Of a stretch of 14,941 bases of DNA, positions 1 through 8,137 are shown one piece after another. Numbering within the stretch: the stretch's first letter is position 1; each line of letters starts with the position of its first letter. The DNA comes from an uncultured Eubacteriales bacterium (GTDB taxonomy: Bacteria > Bacillota > Clostridia > Christensenellales > Borkfalkiaceae). The stretch spans positions 1 to 14,941 of the forward strand of contig CAJMCT010000018.1 of NCBI GenBank assembly GCA_905211955.1, given 5' to 3'. Under the pieces are notes generated by a model. It was given only the letters and a program-made list of their open reading frames with translations, searched no databases and had not been told where the DNA came from. A program made the translations under genes and the position numbers.

Positions 1-6
1 TATAAT
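1..6 (+). promoter_or_regulatory. possible -10 promoter box at the window edge
   Basis: The first six bases are TATAAT, a perfect match to the sigma-A -10 consensus, lying about 39 nt before the preferred ATG of the first gene. Any -35 box would lie outside the window, so it cannot be confirmed. AT-rich sequence gives chance matches easily, and these bases could equally be the end of an upstream gene. Low confidence. Confidence 0.25.
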
Positions 7-17
7 ATTATAGGGGA

Positions 18-35
18 TAGGTGGCTTTTCACCTA
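18..35 (+). other. small hairpin in the leader of the first gene
   Basis: TAGGTG (18-23) pairs perfectly with CACCTA (30-35) around a 6-nt loop, GCTTTT. No U-tract follows, so it does not look like a finished intrinsic terminator. It covers the GTG at 21 and ends 9 nt before the ATG at 45, so if transcribed it could affect initiation. A 6-bp stem is short and may be chance. Confidence 0.3.
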
Positions 36-44
36 AATAGCACT

Positions 45-2060
45 ATGAAGAACTTTTTGAAAAAGAACTGTGAATATTTTATTTTAGGCGTAATAGTTTT
101 ACTTTTTGCCGTGCTTACTATTTTTGGCGCAGGCAACGTAAGTGCGCCTTCAAGTTTTTACCAAACGGGCGAACTTGAAGATAGCCAGCACTATAACTCT
201 TTATGCTACGAAATAGACTATTCTGATAAGGCTTACGAACTAGATAGCGTATGGGTAAACTTCGGTAGTCCCGACTTTAAGAAAGACTATTCTGAAACCA
301 CCAGCGAAAACGTTAGATTTTACACAAGCATGGCAAACACCAAGGGCGGTGCTTTTTATACCGTCACTTGTTTTGCTGGTGAAGACACCACCGAGGAAGA
401 AGATGAGCCCGGAATAATCAAAAACACGGTATCAGATTTTAAGGTGGGTGCTTGGAGATTGATGTGTGAAGGTATTAGCACTACGCAATATCCCTACTTT
501 TTGATTTCAACTAAAAACTCGGTAAAAATCAACGAAATCGTTTTCGTAGGTATAGATTCAAACTCTAACCGCGTAATTTTGCCTGTCAAGTCTTACGGTG
601 CAGGCGAAAAGGTCGCTTATCAAGGCAGTGCATCTTCGCTTGATAAAAGTAGCGAATTCGGTGTAGACCTTAGAGCGCTTGCTTATGCGGATAGACTTAT
701 TGACGAACAAGACAAGTTCGACGTATCTTTAATTTCCGAAAAGAACGTTTATAACGGTGACAAGGTAGTATTTACCGAAACCGAAGCATATACCTTAGAA
801 AGTGTTAGAAACCTAAACACCGGTAGGGGCAATTTTGTTGATAAAACTGCAATGCCTTTAGGACAATATATTCTCTCACTTGGAACGTTAATTTTTGGAT
901 ATACCACTTTGGGTTTAAGAATAATGCCTATACTTTTCGGTATTGCTACGGTAATTTTATTCTTCATTTTGGGAAAACTTATTTTCGGCAAATCTTTATA
1001 TGCGTTAATACTAAGCGGTTTAGCGGTAGTAGGCGGATTGCTTTTAAGTATGGCAACCTTAGGTAGCGTAGAAGTTATTGCAACCTTCTTTGTTTTGCTA
1101 TCATTTACGTTAACCTTAAAATTCTACAAAAAAGGTATAAGCAACAAACGTTTCACTTTAGATATAATAAGCCTTTTAATTGCAGGTTTATCTTTTGCAG
1201 TTGCGTTTGCAATTAAAGTGACTTCCATTTATTATCTTATCGGAATCGCACTCGTATTCGTGTTCGGTATGATAAGACAAAACAAAGCGTATAAGGCAAG
1301 ACTTGCAAAAGAAGAAGATGCTAAAAAGCAAGCGAGCATTATCGCCGTTTATCAAAGAAAGGCAACCCTTTCGGCTATCGTTGGATTTATGTCTTTCGTT
1401 ATCGCAACCTTGCTTGTTTCTATCGTATGTTTCCTTATCGGCTACGGTACGTACAGTTCGGTTTACGGACAAACCAACGCAATATCTTATACTTTTAGTG
1501 CTATAAAAGATGGCTTTACGGCAATAAATTACACTTCGTTTGATAGCGCGTCTATTTATAACTTCTTTGGTTATGCGGTAAACTACGGCGCACAAGCCTT
1601 TGGCGGTGAAAAATACGCTTTCGGCAATATCATAATGACGTTTATAAGTTTCTTTGCATTAGTGTACTGCTTGATTTATTATATTTCAGACCTATTTGAT
1701 AAAAATAAAACCGAAAAGTCTTACAAGGGTGTTTACGTAAACTATTTATTCCTTGCAGTTTCTTATATCGTAGGCTTTGTGCTTACGGGTGTTATTGCAA
1801 ACGTTGGAATTAGGGGATATTTAATTCCATCTCTCTTTAGTTCGGTAATCACCGTATGTGCTTTCTATATCTTCGATAATGAAGACAAAAAAGCAATATT
1901 CAAGATTAAGAGTGCAGAGTTTAGCATAACGAGAATTGTTGCGACCGTACTTGGTTTAGCAATATTAGTAGCCTTTGCTCTTGCAGTTCCAGGACTTTTA
2001 GGACTTACGGAAAGCACCAATTTGTTTTCTTGGAACGTTTTAACTCACAACGTTATATAG
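45..2060 (+). CDS. GT-C / PMT-like membrane glycosyltransferase with inserted extracytoplasmic domain
   Basis: Polytopic membrane protein of about 671 residues, related to phospholipid-carrier-dependent (PMT/ArnT-type, GT39-like) glycosyltransferases, which move a sugar from a polyprenyl phosphate donor on the outer face of the membrane. Numbering below starts at the GTG at 21; subtract 8 for the ATG. A first membrane helix lies at about 18-37. A soluble domain of about 210 residues (45-250) follows, with an acidic run EDTTEEEDEP at 121-130 and a strand-like stretch INEIVFVG at 170-177 reminiscent of galactose-binding-like folds. Then comes the family's catalytic-loop region (TEAYTLE, about 254-260; DKTAMPLGQ at 274-282, compare DxHPPLGK) and LGLR before roughly ten further helices to 661. 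FAIKVTSIYY (396-405) resembles the family's TKWTGLY segment. A charged cytoplasmic loop lies at 419-446. Start: ATG 45 gives a typical MKNFLKKN membrane N-terminus but lacks a clear ribosome site. GTG 21, directly after an in-frame TAG, has AGGGG only 4 nt upstream. Acceptor and sugar are unknown. It is 8 nt upstream of yifB. Confidence 0.72.
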   Translation: MKNFLKKNCEYFILGVIVLLFAVLTIFGAGNVSAPSSFYQTGELEDSQHYNSLCYEIDYSDKAYELDSVWVNFGSPDFKKDYSETTSENVRFYTSMANTKGGAFYTVTCFAGEDTTEEEDEPGIIKNTVSDFKVGAWRLMCEGISTTQYPYFLISTKNSVKINEIVFVGIDSNSNRVILPVKSYGAGEKVAYQGSASSLDKSSEFGVDLRALAYADRLIDEQDKFDVSLISEKNVYNGDKVVFTETEAYTLESVRNLNTGRGNFVDKTAMPLGQYILSLGTLIFGYTTLGLRIMPILFGIATVILFFILGKLIFGKSLYALILSGLAVVGGLLLSMATLGSVEVIATFFVLLSFTLTLKFYKKGISNKRFTLDIISLLIAGLSFAVAFAIKVTSIYYLIGIALVFVFGMIRQNKAYKARLAKEEDAKKQASIIAVYQRKATLSAIVGFMSFVIATLLVSIVCFLIGYGTYSSVYGQTNAISYTFSAIKDGFTAINYTSFDSASIYNFFGYAVNYGAQAFGGEKYAFGNIIMTFISFFALVYCLIYYISDLFDKNKTEKSYKGVYVNYLFLAVSYIVGFVLTGVIANVGIRGYLIPSLFSSVITVCAFYIFDNEDKKAIFKIKSAEFSITRIVATVLGLAILVAFALAVPGLLGLTESTNLFSWNVLTHNVI

Positions 2061-2068
2061 GGTGAGAT

Positions 2069-3580
2069 ATGCTAGCAAAGGTATTAAGTTATACGCTAAG
2101 CGGTTTAAACGGAACGTCAATCACTATTGAAGTTGACGTAAACAACGGTATCCCTGCTTTTGAAATAGTAGGCTTAGGGGATACTGCGGTTAAAGAATCT
2201 AAAGAAAGAATTCGTTCGGCAATCAAAAATAGCGGAAGACGTGTTCCCACGCAAAAGATAACTGCAAACCTTGCGCCTGCGGACATTAAGAAGGAAGGTT
2301 CATCTTTCGACTTAGCGCTTGCAATAGGCGTGTTGAAAGCGAGCGGGCAACTTGTAGCAAATACCGATAAAATAGTGTTTATTGGGGAACTTTCATTAGA
2401 CGGTTCAATAAGGCGAGTAAACGGGGTTTTGCCCACGATAATTTCCGCCCTTTCAGAAGGGTATGATACGTTTATTATTCCAAAAGACAACGAAAAGGAA
2501 GCGTCTTTTATTAGCGGAACTACTACCTATGCAATCTCAACGCTTTCCGAAGTTATAGACCATTTAAGTGGTCTAAAAAATATTGAAAAGGTAAAAGAAA
2601 CGCATTTTGTAAGCGATGCTCCGCAAAACTACTATGACGTAGACATGTCGCTAATCAAAGGGCAAAAGATGGCAAAGCGCGCTTTAGAAGTTGCGGTGTC
2701 TGGTGGGCACAACGTACTTTTCGTGGGCGCACCGGGGACAGGAAAAACTATGCTTGCAAAGTGTATTCCAACCATTATGCCTGATATGACTTTTGACGAA
2801 GCGTTAGAAACCACTAAAATTCACTCGGTTGCAGGCGTGCTTAAAGATAACGACGGCATAGTTTATCAAAGACCGTTCAGGAGTCCGCATCATACTGCGT
2901 CAACCGTTTCTATGACGGGTGGCGGAAGTAGTTTAAGACCGGGCGAGATAAGCCTATCTCATAACGGCGTTCTTTTCTTAGACGAAATGCCAGAGTATAA
3001 TAGATCGACTTTAGAAGCACTTCGTCAACCTTTAGAAGACGGTGTGATTAGCATTTCGAGAGTATCGGGTAGTGCGACTTATCCTGCAAACTTTATTTTA
3101 TGCGGTAGTATGAACCCATGCCCATGCGGAAACTTTGGCTCAGAAGATAAAGTGTGCACTTGTACACCTTCGCAAATAGCAAAGTATAAGGCAAAGATAT
3201 CTTCACCACTACTTGATAGAATTGATATTCAAGTTCAAGTTGACAGTGTAAAATATACCGAACTTTTAAGTGAAGAAGGCGCGGAAACAAGCGAGGAAAT
3301 TAAAAAACGCGTAAATAGAACGAGAAAAGTTCAGTTAGATAGATTTAGAAACGAAAAGATAAACACCAATGCCGAAATGGGCGAAAAGCACTTAAAAAAA
3401 TACTGCGCATTAAGTAAAGAGTGTGAAGAGATTTTAAAGACGGCTTATGAAAGTTTAGGGCTTTCGCCAAGAGCGAGAAGTAGAATTATAAAGGTGGCAA
3501 GGACTATTGCGGATATGTCGCTTTATGAAGATATTCGTCCCGAGCACATTTTGGAAGCGGTAGGTTATAGACAAAGTTAA
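2069..3580 (+). CDS. yifB: YifB/ComM family Mg-chelatase-like AAA+ ATPase
   Basis: 503 residues, the usual length for YifB/ComM. These are cytoplasmic AAA+ ATPases; in Vibrio, ComM is a hexameric helicase that promotes branch migration during natural transformation. The N-terminal Lon-protease-like ChlI domain (about 1-165) carries the family sequence PAFEIVGLGDTAVKESKERI (29-48). The ATPase core has Walker A GAPGTGKT at 220-227 and Walker B VLFLDE at 301-306. FRSPHHTAS (270-278) and a cysteine pattern CPCG..CTC (351-365) are both characteristic, followed by SPLLDRIDI (379-387). The C-terminal Mg_chelatase_C helical region spans about 400-500. The start follows a weak GGTGAG site 2 nt upstream; the start is supported by the family-typical N-terminus MLAKVLSYTLSGL. 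It sits 5 nt before dprA, a widespread pairing that fits a shared role in handling incoming or recombining DNA. Confidence 0.95.
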   Translation: MLAKVLSYTLSGLNGTSITIEVDVNNGIPAFEIVGLGDTAVKESKERIRSAIKNSGRRVPTQKITANLAPADIKKEGSSFDLALAIGVLKASGQLVANTDKIVFIGELSLDGSIRRVNGVLPTIISALSEGYDTFIIPKDNEKEASFISGTTTYAISTLSEVIDHLSGLKNIEKVKETHFVSDAPQNYYDVDMSLIKGQKMAKRALEVAVSGGHNVLFVGAPGTGKTMLAKCIPTIMPDMTFDEALETTKIHSVAGVLKDNDGIVYQRPFRSPHHTASTVSMTGGGSSLRPGEISLSHNGVLFLDEMPEYNRSTLEALRQPLEDGVISISRVSGSATYPANFILCGSMNPCPCGNFGSEDKVCTCTPSQIAKYKAKISSPLLDRIDIQVQVDSVKYTELLSEEGAETSEEIKKRVNRTRKVQLDRFRNEKINTNAEMGEKHLKKYCALSKECEEILKTAYESLGLSPRARSRIIKVARTIADMSLYEDIRPEHILEAVGYRQS

Positions 3581-3585
3581 TAAAA

Positions 3586-4683
3586 ATGGCAACTTATGAT
3601 AAAAACGAACTCGCCCTTATTTGGCTTGACAGTTTTGAAGGTTTAGAATACCACAAAAAGCAAGTGCTTTACGGCAAGATTAAGGGTAGAACGGAGATAA
3701 AGAGAATAATTTCGGAAAATGCCGATTATCTTATAACGGCAATTGGCGAAAAGGGGTACGAAAACATACTAAACTCCGCAAACGCAGAGTACTTTGACTA
3801 CGTTATGTCAGGTCTAAAAAAGCAAGGCGTGACGGCGGTGACCATTGAAAGTAAGGATTATCCCGACTCGCTAAAAAACACCGACCTTCCACCCTTAGTG
3901 CTTTATGCAAAAGGGGACGTAAAACTGCTTAAAGAAAATTGTTTTGCGGTAGTTGGAAGTAGAAAGAGTTTGCCTTTTTCTATAAAGGTTGCCGAAAAGT
4001 ATTCGGAAGGGCTAATAGATAGTGGCTTTACGTTAGTGACGGGTATTGCCGAAGGTATAGATGAAACGGTTTTAAAAACCGCATTAAAAAAGGGCGCAAA
4101 AGTAATATCGGTTATAGCAGGCGGAATATCAAACGTTTACCCAAGCAAGAATTTTGAGTTGTGTCAAGAGATTGCGCGTCGTGGTTTAGTTATAAGCGAA
4201 CACCGCCCCGAAACAAACCCAAAGCCTTATTTCTTCCCTATAAGGAATAGAATAATAGCTGGTTTATCTAAAGGCGTGCTAATTGTTAGCGGTGCAAAAA
4301 AGAGCGGAACGCTTTATACCGCCGAGTATGCTTTAGAGTACGGTAGGGACGTGTTTGCAATTCCATACGAAATAGGCATAGAGTCAGGGCAGAGTTGCAA
4401 CGACCTAATAAAGCGCGGGGCAAACCTTACCGATTGTTTTGAAGATATACAAAACTTTTACGGACTTGAAAAGAGAGAAAAGTCTGAAAGTTTAAGCGAA
4501 GATGAAACGCGCGTAGTAAACTTTTTGAAAACGGGCGCAAAGCACGTTGAAAAGATTGCGCAAGAACTAAACAAGCAAGTATATGAAATAATCCCGTTTC
4601 TATCAGTAATGGAAATAAAGGGGTTAATCGTGAGAAGTGGAGTAAATTCTTACTCGCTAATCTCGGTAAATTTGGAGGAATAA
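3586..4683 (+). CDS. dprA: DNA-processing protein DprA (Smf)
   Basis: 365 residues, with an N-terminal SAM/helical region (about 1-85), a Rossmann-like SMF domain (about 90-285) and a C-terminal winged-helix domain (about 303-357). DprA binds single-stranded DNA and loads RecA during transformation. Recognisable motifs are AVVGSRK (121-127), FPIRNRIIAGLSKGVLIV (217-234) and the glycine-rich S-G-T-L segment (240-243). Several signatures are divergent. GIAEGIDE (153-160) is not followed by the usual Ala-His seen in the GxAxGIDxxAH motif. The late motif usually resembling PGxxxSxxSxGTNxLIxxGA is here PYEIGIESGQSCNDLIKRGA (260-279). No clear ribosome site precedes the ATG, which lies 5 nt after the yifB stop, so coupling to yifB translation is likely. 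The stop directly abuts the topA start. Family assignment is secure; retention of transformation activity is not. Confidence 0.92.
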   Translation: MATYDKNELALIWLDSFEGLEYHKKQVLYGKIKGRTEIKRIISENADYLITAIGEKGYENILNSANAEYFDYVMSGLKKQGVTAVTIESKDYPDSLKNTDLPPLVLYAKGDVKLLKENCFAVVGSRKSLPFSIKVAEKYSEGLIDSGFTLVTGIAEGIDETVLKTALKKGAKVISVIAGGISNVYPSKNFELCQEIARRGLVISEHRPETNPKPYFFPIRNRIIAGLSKGVLIVSGAKKSGTLYTAEYALEYGRDVFAIPYEIGIESGQSCNDLIKRGANLTDCFEDIQNFYGLEKREKSESLSEDETRVVNFLKTGAKHVEKIAQELNKQVYEIIPFLSVMEIKGLIVRSGVNSYSLISVNLEE

Positions 4684-6843
4684 ATGCAACTTATAATAGT
4701 CGAATCACCACACAAAGCGAAGACGATTGAAAAGTTCTTAAAAGGCGACTATAAGGTAGATGCTTCTAAAGGGCACGTACGTGACCTACCCGTAAACTAT
4801 ATGGGTGTAAGCATTGGCAACAACTTTGAACCGCACTACGTAGTATCCCCCGAAAAGAAGGCGGATATTAAAAGGCTATCGGACTATGCAAAAAAAGCCG
4901 ATGCAGTTTATCTTGCGACCGACCCGGATAGAGAAGGCGAAGCGATATCTTGGCACTTATCCGAAGTTTTGGGGCTTGACAAAAACAAGGCAAACCGCAT
5001 AGAGTTTAACGAAATTTCTGAAAACGCGGTAAAAGAAGCGCTAAAAAATCCAAGAAAGATTGATATGAACTTGGTAGACGCGCAACAAGCAAGACGTGTT
5101 TTAGATAGAATAGTTGGTTATAGCATATCGCCTGCGGCAAGTTCAAGACTATCCGAAACTTTATCGGCAGGAAGAGTGCAATCGGTTGCGCTTAAAATGG
5201 TTGTAGATAGAGAGCGCGAAATACAAGCGTTCGTTCCCCAAGAATATTGGAATATCAAAGCGGACGTAAATCCCGAAGGGGATAGTAGATTTAAGGTTTT
5301 ACTCGTTGAAAAGAACGGTAAAAAATATAAGCCTTCTAATAAAGAAGAAGCGACTGCTGTAGAAAAGGTGCTTTCTCAAAGTTTATATAAAGTTGGCTCG
5401 GTTAAGAAAACGGTTATGAAATCGCACGCGCCCGCACCTTTTATAACGAGTACAATGCAACAAGACGGTTCTATAAAATTAGGTGTGTCCGCACCCCAAA
5501 TTATGCAAATAGCGCAAAGACTATACGAAGGTGTTTCAACACCTAACGGCAACGTTGCGCTTATCACGTATATGAGAACGGACTCGGTAAGGGTCTCGCA
5601 AGAGTCTCAAAGAAAGGCAAGGGAATATATAGAGCAAAAATTCGGCTCGGAATATTTGCCTGCTCGCCCGAACGTTTATAAATCTAAAAAGGACGCTCAA
5701 GACGCGCACGAAGCAATTCGTCCTATCGATATAAGAAAAACGCCTGAAAGTGTTCAAGATATTTTAGATAAGAACCAATACAAACTTTACAAGTTGATTT
5801 ACGATCGTTTTATCGCATCGCAAATGAGTGAAGCCGTTTATAACAGTGTTTCGGTTGAAGTTAATGCAAACGAATACACTTTCAAAACGAGCGGTAAAAC
5901 GCTCGCGTTTAAAGGATATTTAGCCGTTTACGACGATACTAAAAAAGAAGACGACGAAGAAAACGGATCGAGTTTAATTCCCGTTCTTACTGACGGGGAG
6001 ACACTAAACTTTAACGGGCTTACCAAAGAACAAAAGTTCACTAAGCCCCCAGTTAGATTTACCGAAGCAACCCTTATTAAGAGTATGGAAGATAAGGGGA
6101 TAGGTAGACCGTCTACTTACGCAACCATTATGGCAAAACTATCCGACAAAAAGCGTGAGTACGTTAAAAAAGAGAAAAAATATTTAGTTCCTAACCCCAT
6201 AAGTTATGATTTAATAGACTTTTTAGTAAAATACTTCCCCAACATTATGGATATATCTTTCACCGCAAAAATGGAAGACGAACTTGACGACGTTGGTGTA
6301 AACGGAAAAGATTGGAGAAGTCTTATTGCAGAATTTTACGGACCTTTTGAAAAGCAGTTAGAGAAGTCTAAGATTACCGAAAAGATTTGCGACAAGTGTG
6401 GAAGCCCAATGATTATAAACAGTGGTAAGTACGGTGCTTATTATGCTTGTTCAAACTATCCTAAGTGTAAAAACATTAAGGCAGTAAACGAAAAGGTCGC
6501 TATTCCCACCGATAGAATTTGCGATAAGTGCGGTGGCATTATGGTTGAGCGTGAAGGCAAGTTCGGAAAGTTCTTGGCTTGCTCAAACTATCCTAAGTGC
6601 AAAAACACGGTTAGCATGACTGAAAGTGTCGGCGTATGCCCAGAGTGTGGCAAACCCACCAAAAAGATGTTAAGCCGTGCGGGAAAAGTATTCTACGGTT
6701 GTTCTAACTATCCTAACTGTAAGTTTATGAGTTGGGATATACCGACTGGCAAAAAGTGTGAAAAATGCGGAGCATTTACTATTATGGTAGAAGGCAAAGT
6801 GGTATGCTCTAATAAAAAATGTGAAGATGGAAAACAAGGTTAA
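4684..6843 (+). CDS. topA: DNA topoisomerase I (type IA) with four C-terminal zinc ribbons
   Basis: 719 residues. The enzyme relaxes negatively supercoiled DNA by cutting one strand through a 5'-phosphotyrosine. The Toprim domain begins at once (LIIVESPHKAKTIEKFL, 3-19; Glu7) and has the acidic metal-binding motif ATDPDREGEA at 78-87. The catalytic tyrosine is Tyr296 in ITYMRTDS. The type IA core continues to about 565, including GIGRPSTYA (472-480). Four C4 zinc ribbons follow: Cys569/572/589/595, Cys613/616/633/639, Cys652/655/673/679, and a smaller one at Cys692/695/708/713. These help bind DNA and, in E. coli, RNA polymerase. A strong GGAGG (4674-4678) lies 5 nt before the ATG and inside dprA, and the ATG immediately follows the dprA stop. 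The 3' end overlaps trmFO by about 17 nt. The position after dprA matches the conserved Bacillota cluster. Confidence 0.98.
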   Translation: MQLIIVESPHKAKTIEKFLKGDYKVDASKGHVRDLPVNYMGVSIGNNFEPHYVVSPEKKADIKRLSDYAKKADAVYLATDPDREGEAISWHLSEVLGLDKNKANRIEFNEISENAVKEALKNPRKIDMNLVDAQQARRVLDRIVGYSISPAASSRLSETLSAGRVQSVALKMVVDREREIQAFVPQEYWNIKADVNPEGDSRFKVLLVEKNGKKYKPSNKEEATAVEKVLSQSLYKVGSVKKTVMKSHAPAPFITSTMQQDGSIKLGVSAPQIMQIAQRLYEGVSTPNGNVALITYMRTDSVRVSQESQRKAREYIEQKFGSEYLPARPNVYKSKKDAQDAHEAIRPIDIRKTPESVQDILDKNQYKLYKLIYDRFIASQMSEAVYNSVSVEVNANEYTFKTSGKTLAFKGYLAVYDDTKKEDDEENGSSLIPVLTDGETLNFNGLTKEQKFTKPPVRFTEATLIKSMEDKGIGRPSTYATIMAKLSDKKREYVKKEKKYLVPNPISYDLIDFLVKYFPNIMDISFTAKMEDELDDVGVNGKDWRSLIAEFYGPFEKQLEKSKITEKICDKCGSPMIINSGKYGAYYACSNYPKCKNIKAVNEKVAIPTDRICDKCGGIMVEREGKFGKFLACSNYPKCKNTVSMTESVGVCPECGKPTKKMLSRAGKVFYGCSNYPNCKFMSWDIPTGKKCEKCGAFTIMVEGKVVCSNKKCEDGKQG
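6445..6607 (+). repeat. near-identical 31-nt repeats in adjacent zinc-ribbon codons of topA
   Basis: Positions 6445-6475 and 6577-6607 match at 29 of 31 bases, including the exact 17-mer TCAAACTATCCTAAGTG. The period is 132 nt, exactly 44 codons. Both encode ACSNYPKCKN of zinc ribbons 1 and 2, and a more diverged copy starts near 6697 in ribbon 3. The repeat lies within the coding frame and probably reflects internal duplication of the ribbon unit plus strong codon preference. Confidence 0.75.
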
Positions 6844-8137
6844 AGTAATAGGTGCAGGGCTTGCAGGTGTTGAAGCGGCGATTTACCTTGCCGATCACGG
6901 CATAAAGGTAAAACTATACGATATCAAGCCTAACAAGTTTACCCCCGCCCATAAAAGTCAAAATTTTGCCGAACTAGTGTGCTCGAATTCCTTAAAGTCT
7001 AACGACGTTTACGGAAACGCTTGCGGGCTATTAAAAGAAGAAATGCGACTTTTGGGCTCTACTGTAATTAAGGTTGCGGATAGCGTAAAAGTGCCGGCAG
7101 GAAACGCGCTTGCAGTTGATAGAGAAAAGTTTGCTTCGCTTCTTACCGAAAAAGTAAAATCTAATAAAAACATAGAATTTTATTCGGAAGAAATAGAAGA
7201 TATAAATTTTGATGAATACACTATTATTGCAACAGGTCCGTTAACTACTGAAAAACTTTCTAAGACCATATCTAAAATCGTAGGCGACGGTTTAAGTTTT
7301 TACGATGCTTCAGCACCAATTATTGCATTTGATAGCATCGATATGGAAAACGCGTTTATAGGTGATAGATACGATAAGGGAAACGGCGACCACTTAAACC
7401 TTCCGATGAACAAAGAAGAATACACTTTGTTTATAGAAGAATTGCTTTCAGCAAAGAGAGCCGAACTACACGGGTTTGAATCTTCTTCGGTTTTCGAAGG
7501 TTGTATGCCCGTAGAAGTTATGGCAACGAGAGGCAAAGATACGTTAAGGTTTGGGCCGTTAAAACCTGCGGGGCTAACCGACCCTAAAACGGGAAGATGG
7601 CCGTATGCGTGCGTGCAACTTCGCCGTGAAGACCAAACGGGGACTATGTACAATATGGTGGGTTTTCAAACAAACCTTTTGTTCCCCGAACAAAAAAGAG
7701 TTTTCGGCATAATACCCGCCCTACGCAACGCGGAGTTTTTAAGATACGGTGTAATGCATAGAAACACGTTTATAAACTCTACCAAAGTGCTTAACAAAAA
7801 CTACTCTCTAAAATCGCACCCCAAAACCTTTTTTGCAGGTCAAATCACGGGTGTAGAAGGGTACGTGGAAAGCGCGGGTAGTGGACTTATGACGGCTATT
7901 TATTTAACGGGAATACTACAAGGAAAGCCCGTTAGAGATATAGACGAGTGCACGGTACTCGGTGCGCTTGCAAAATATATAACTACGGAAAATAAAGACT
8001 TTCAGCCCATGAACGCGAACTTTGGTATATTACCTCCGCCAAACGCTATGATAAGGGATAAAGCGCTAAAAAAGAAAGCGCAAGCGGAAAGAAGTTTAGG
8101 GGCGATTATAGATTTCAAAAAGGAGATTGAACAATGA
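6827..8137 (+). CDS. trmFO: methylenetetrahydrofolate--tRNA-(uracil-5-)-methyltransferase TrmFO
   Basis: 436 residues from ATG 6827 (438 from GTG 6821). This FAD enzyme makes 5-methyluridine at position 54 in the T-loop of tRNA, using 5,10-methylene-tetrahydrofolate as the carbon source instead of S-adenosylmethionine. The FAD dinucleotide motif IGAGLAGVEAA is at 8-18. The two functional cysteines are present: Cys52 in LVCSNSLKS and Cys226 in FEGCMPVE, the latter at the same number as the catalytic Cys of the B. subtilis enzyme. Other family signatures are GFQTNLLFPEQKRVFG, YGVMHRNTF, GVEGYVESAGSGL and MNANFGILPPP. Neither candidate start has a good ribosome site, and the gene overlaps topA by 17 nt or more, so translational coupling is likely. 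I prefer the ATG because it gives the usual short N-terminus and the expected cysteine numbering. Its stop overlaps the hslV start as ATGA. No xerC lies between it and hslV. Confidence 0.97.
   Translation: MENKVKVIGAGLAGVEAAIYLADHGIKVKLYDIKPNKFTPAHKSQNFAELVCSNSLKSNDVYGNACGLLKEEMRLLGSTVIKVADSVKVPAGNALAVDREKFASLLTEKVKSNKNIEFYSEEIEDINFDEYTIIATGPLTTEKLSKTISKIVGDGLSFYDASAPIIAFDSIDMENAFIGDRYDKGNGDHLNLPMNKEEYTLFIEELLSAKRAELHGFESSSVFEGCMPVEVMATRGKDTLRFGPLKPAGLTDPKTGRWPYACVQLRREDQTGTMYNMVGFQTNLLFPEQKRVFGIIPALRNAEFLRYGVMHRNTFINSTKVLNKNYSLKSHPKTFFAGQITGVEGYVESAGSGLMTAIYLTGILQGKPVRDIDECTVLGALAKYITTENKDFQPMNANFGILPPPNAMIRDKALKKKAQAERSLGAIIDFKKEIEQ
8121..8125 (+). promoter_or_regulatory. ribosome binding site that fixes the hslV start
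   Basis: AGGAG lies 8 nt before the ATG at 8134 and inside the last codons of trmFO. It supports that start over the internal ATG at 8146, which would leave only Met-Gly before the catalytic threonine. Confidence 0.7.

Noticed and set aside
1188..1595. 135-residue reverse-strand ORF opposite the glycosyltransferase
   Set aside because: The + strand reading gives coherent membrane helices; the reverse product is Cys/Arg-rich and resembles nothing.
2089..2490. 133-residue reverse-strand ORF opposite yifB
   Set aside because: It is fully antisense to the conserved N-terminal domain of YifB, with low-complexity composition and no family resemblance.
7300..7653. 117-residue reverse-strand ORF opposite trmFO
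   Set aside because: It lies wholly within a clear trmFO gene, has no ribosome site or recognisable domain, and is a typical antisense shadow of this family.
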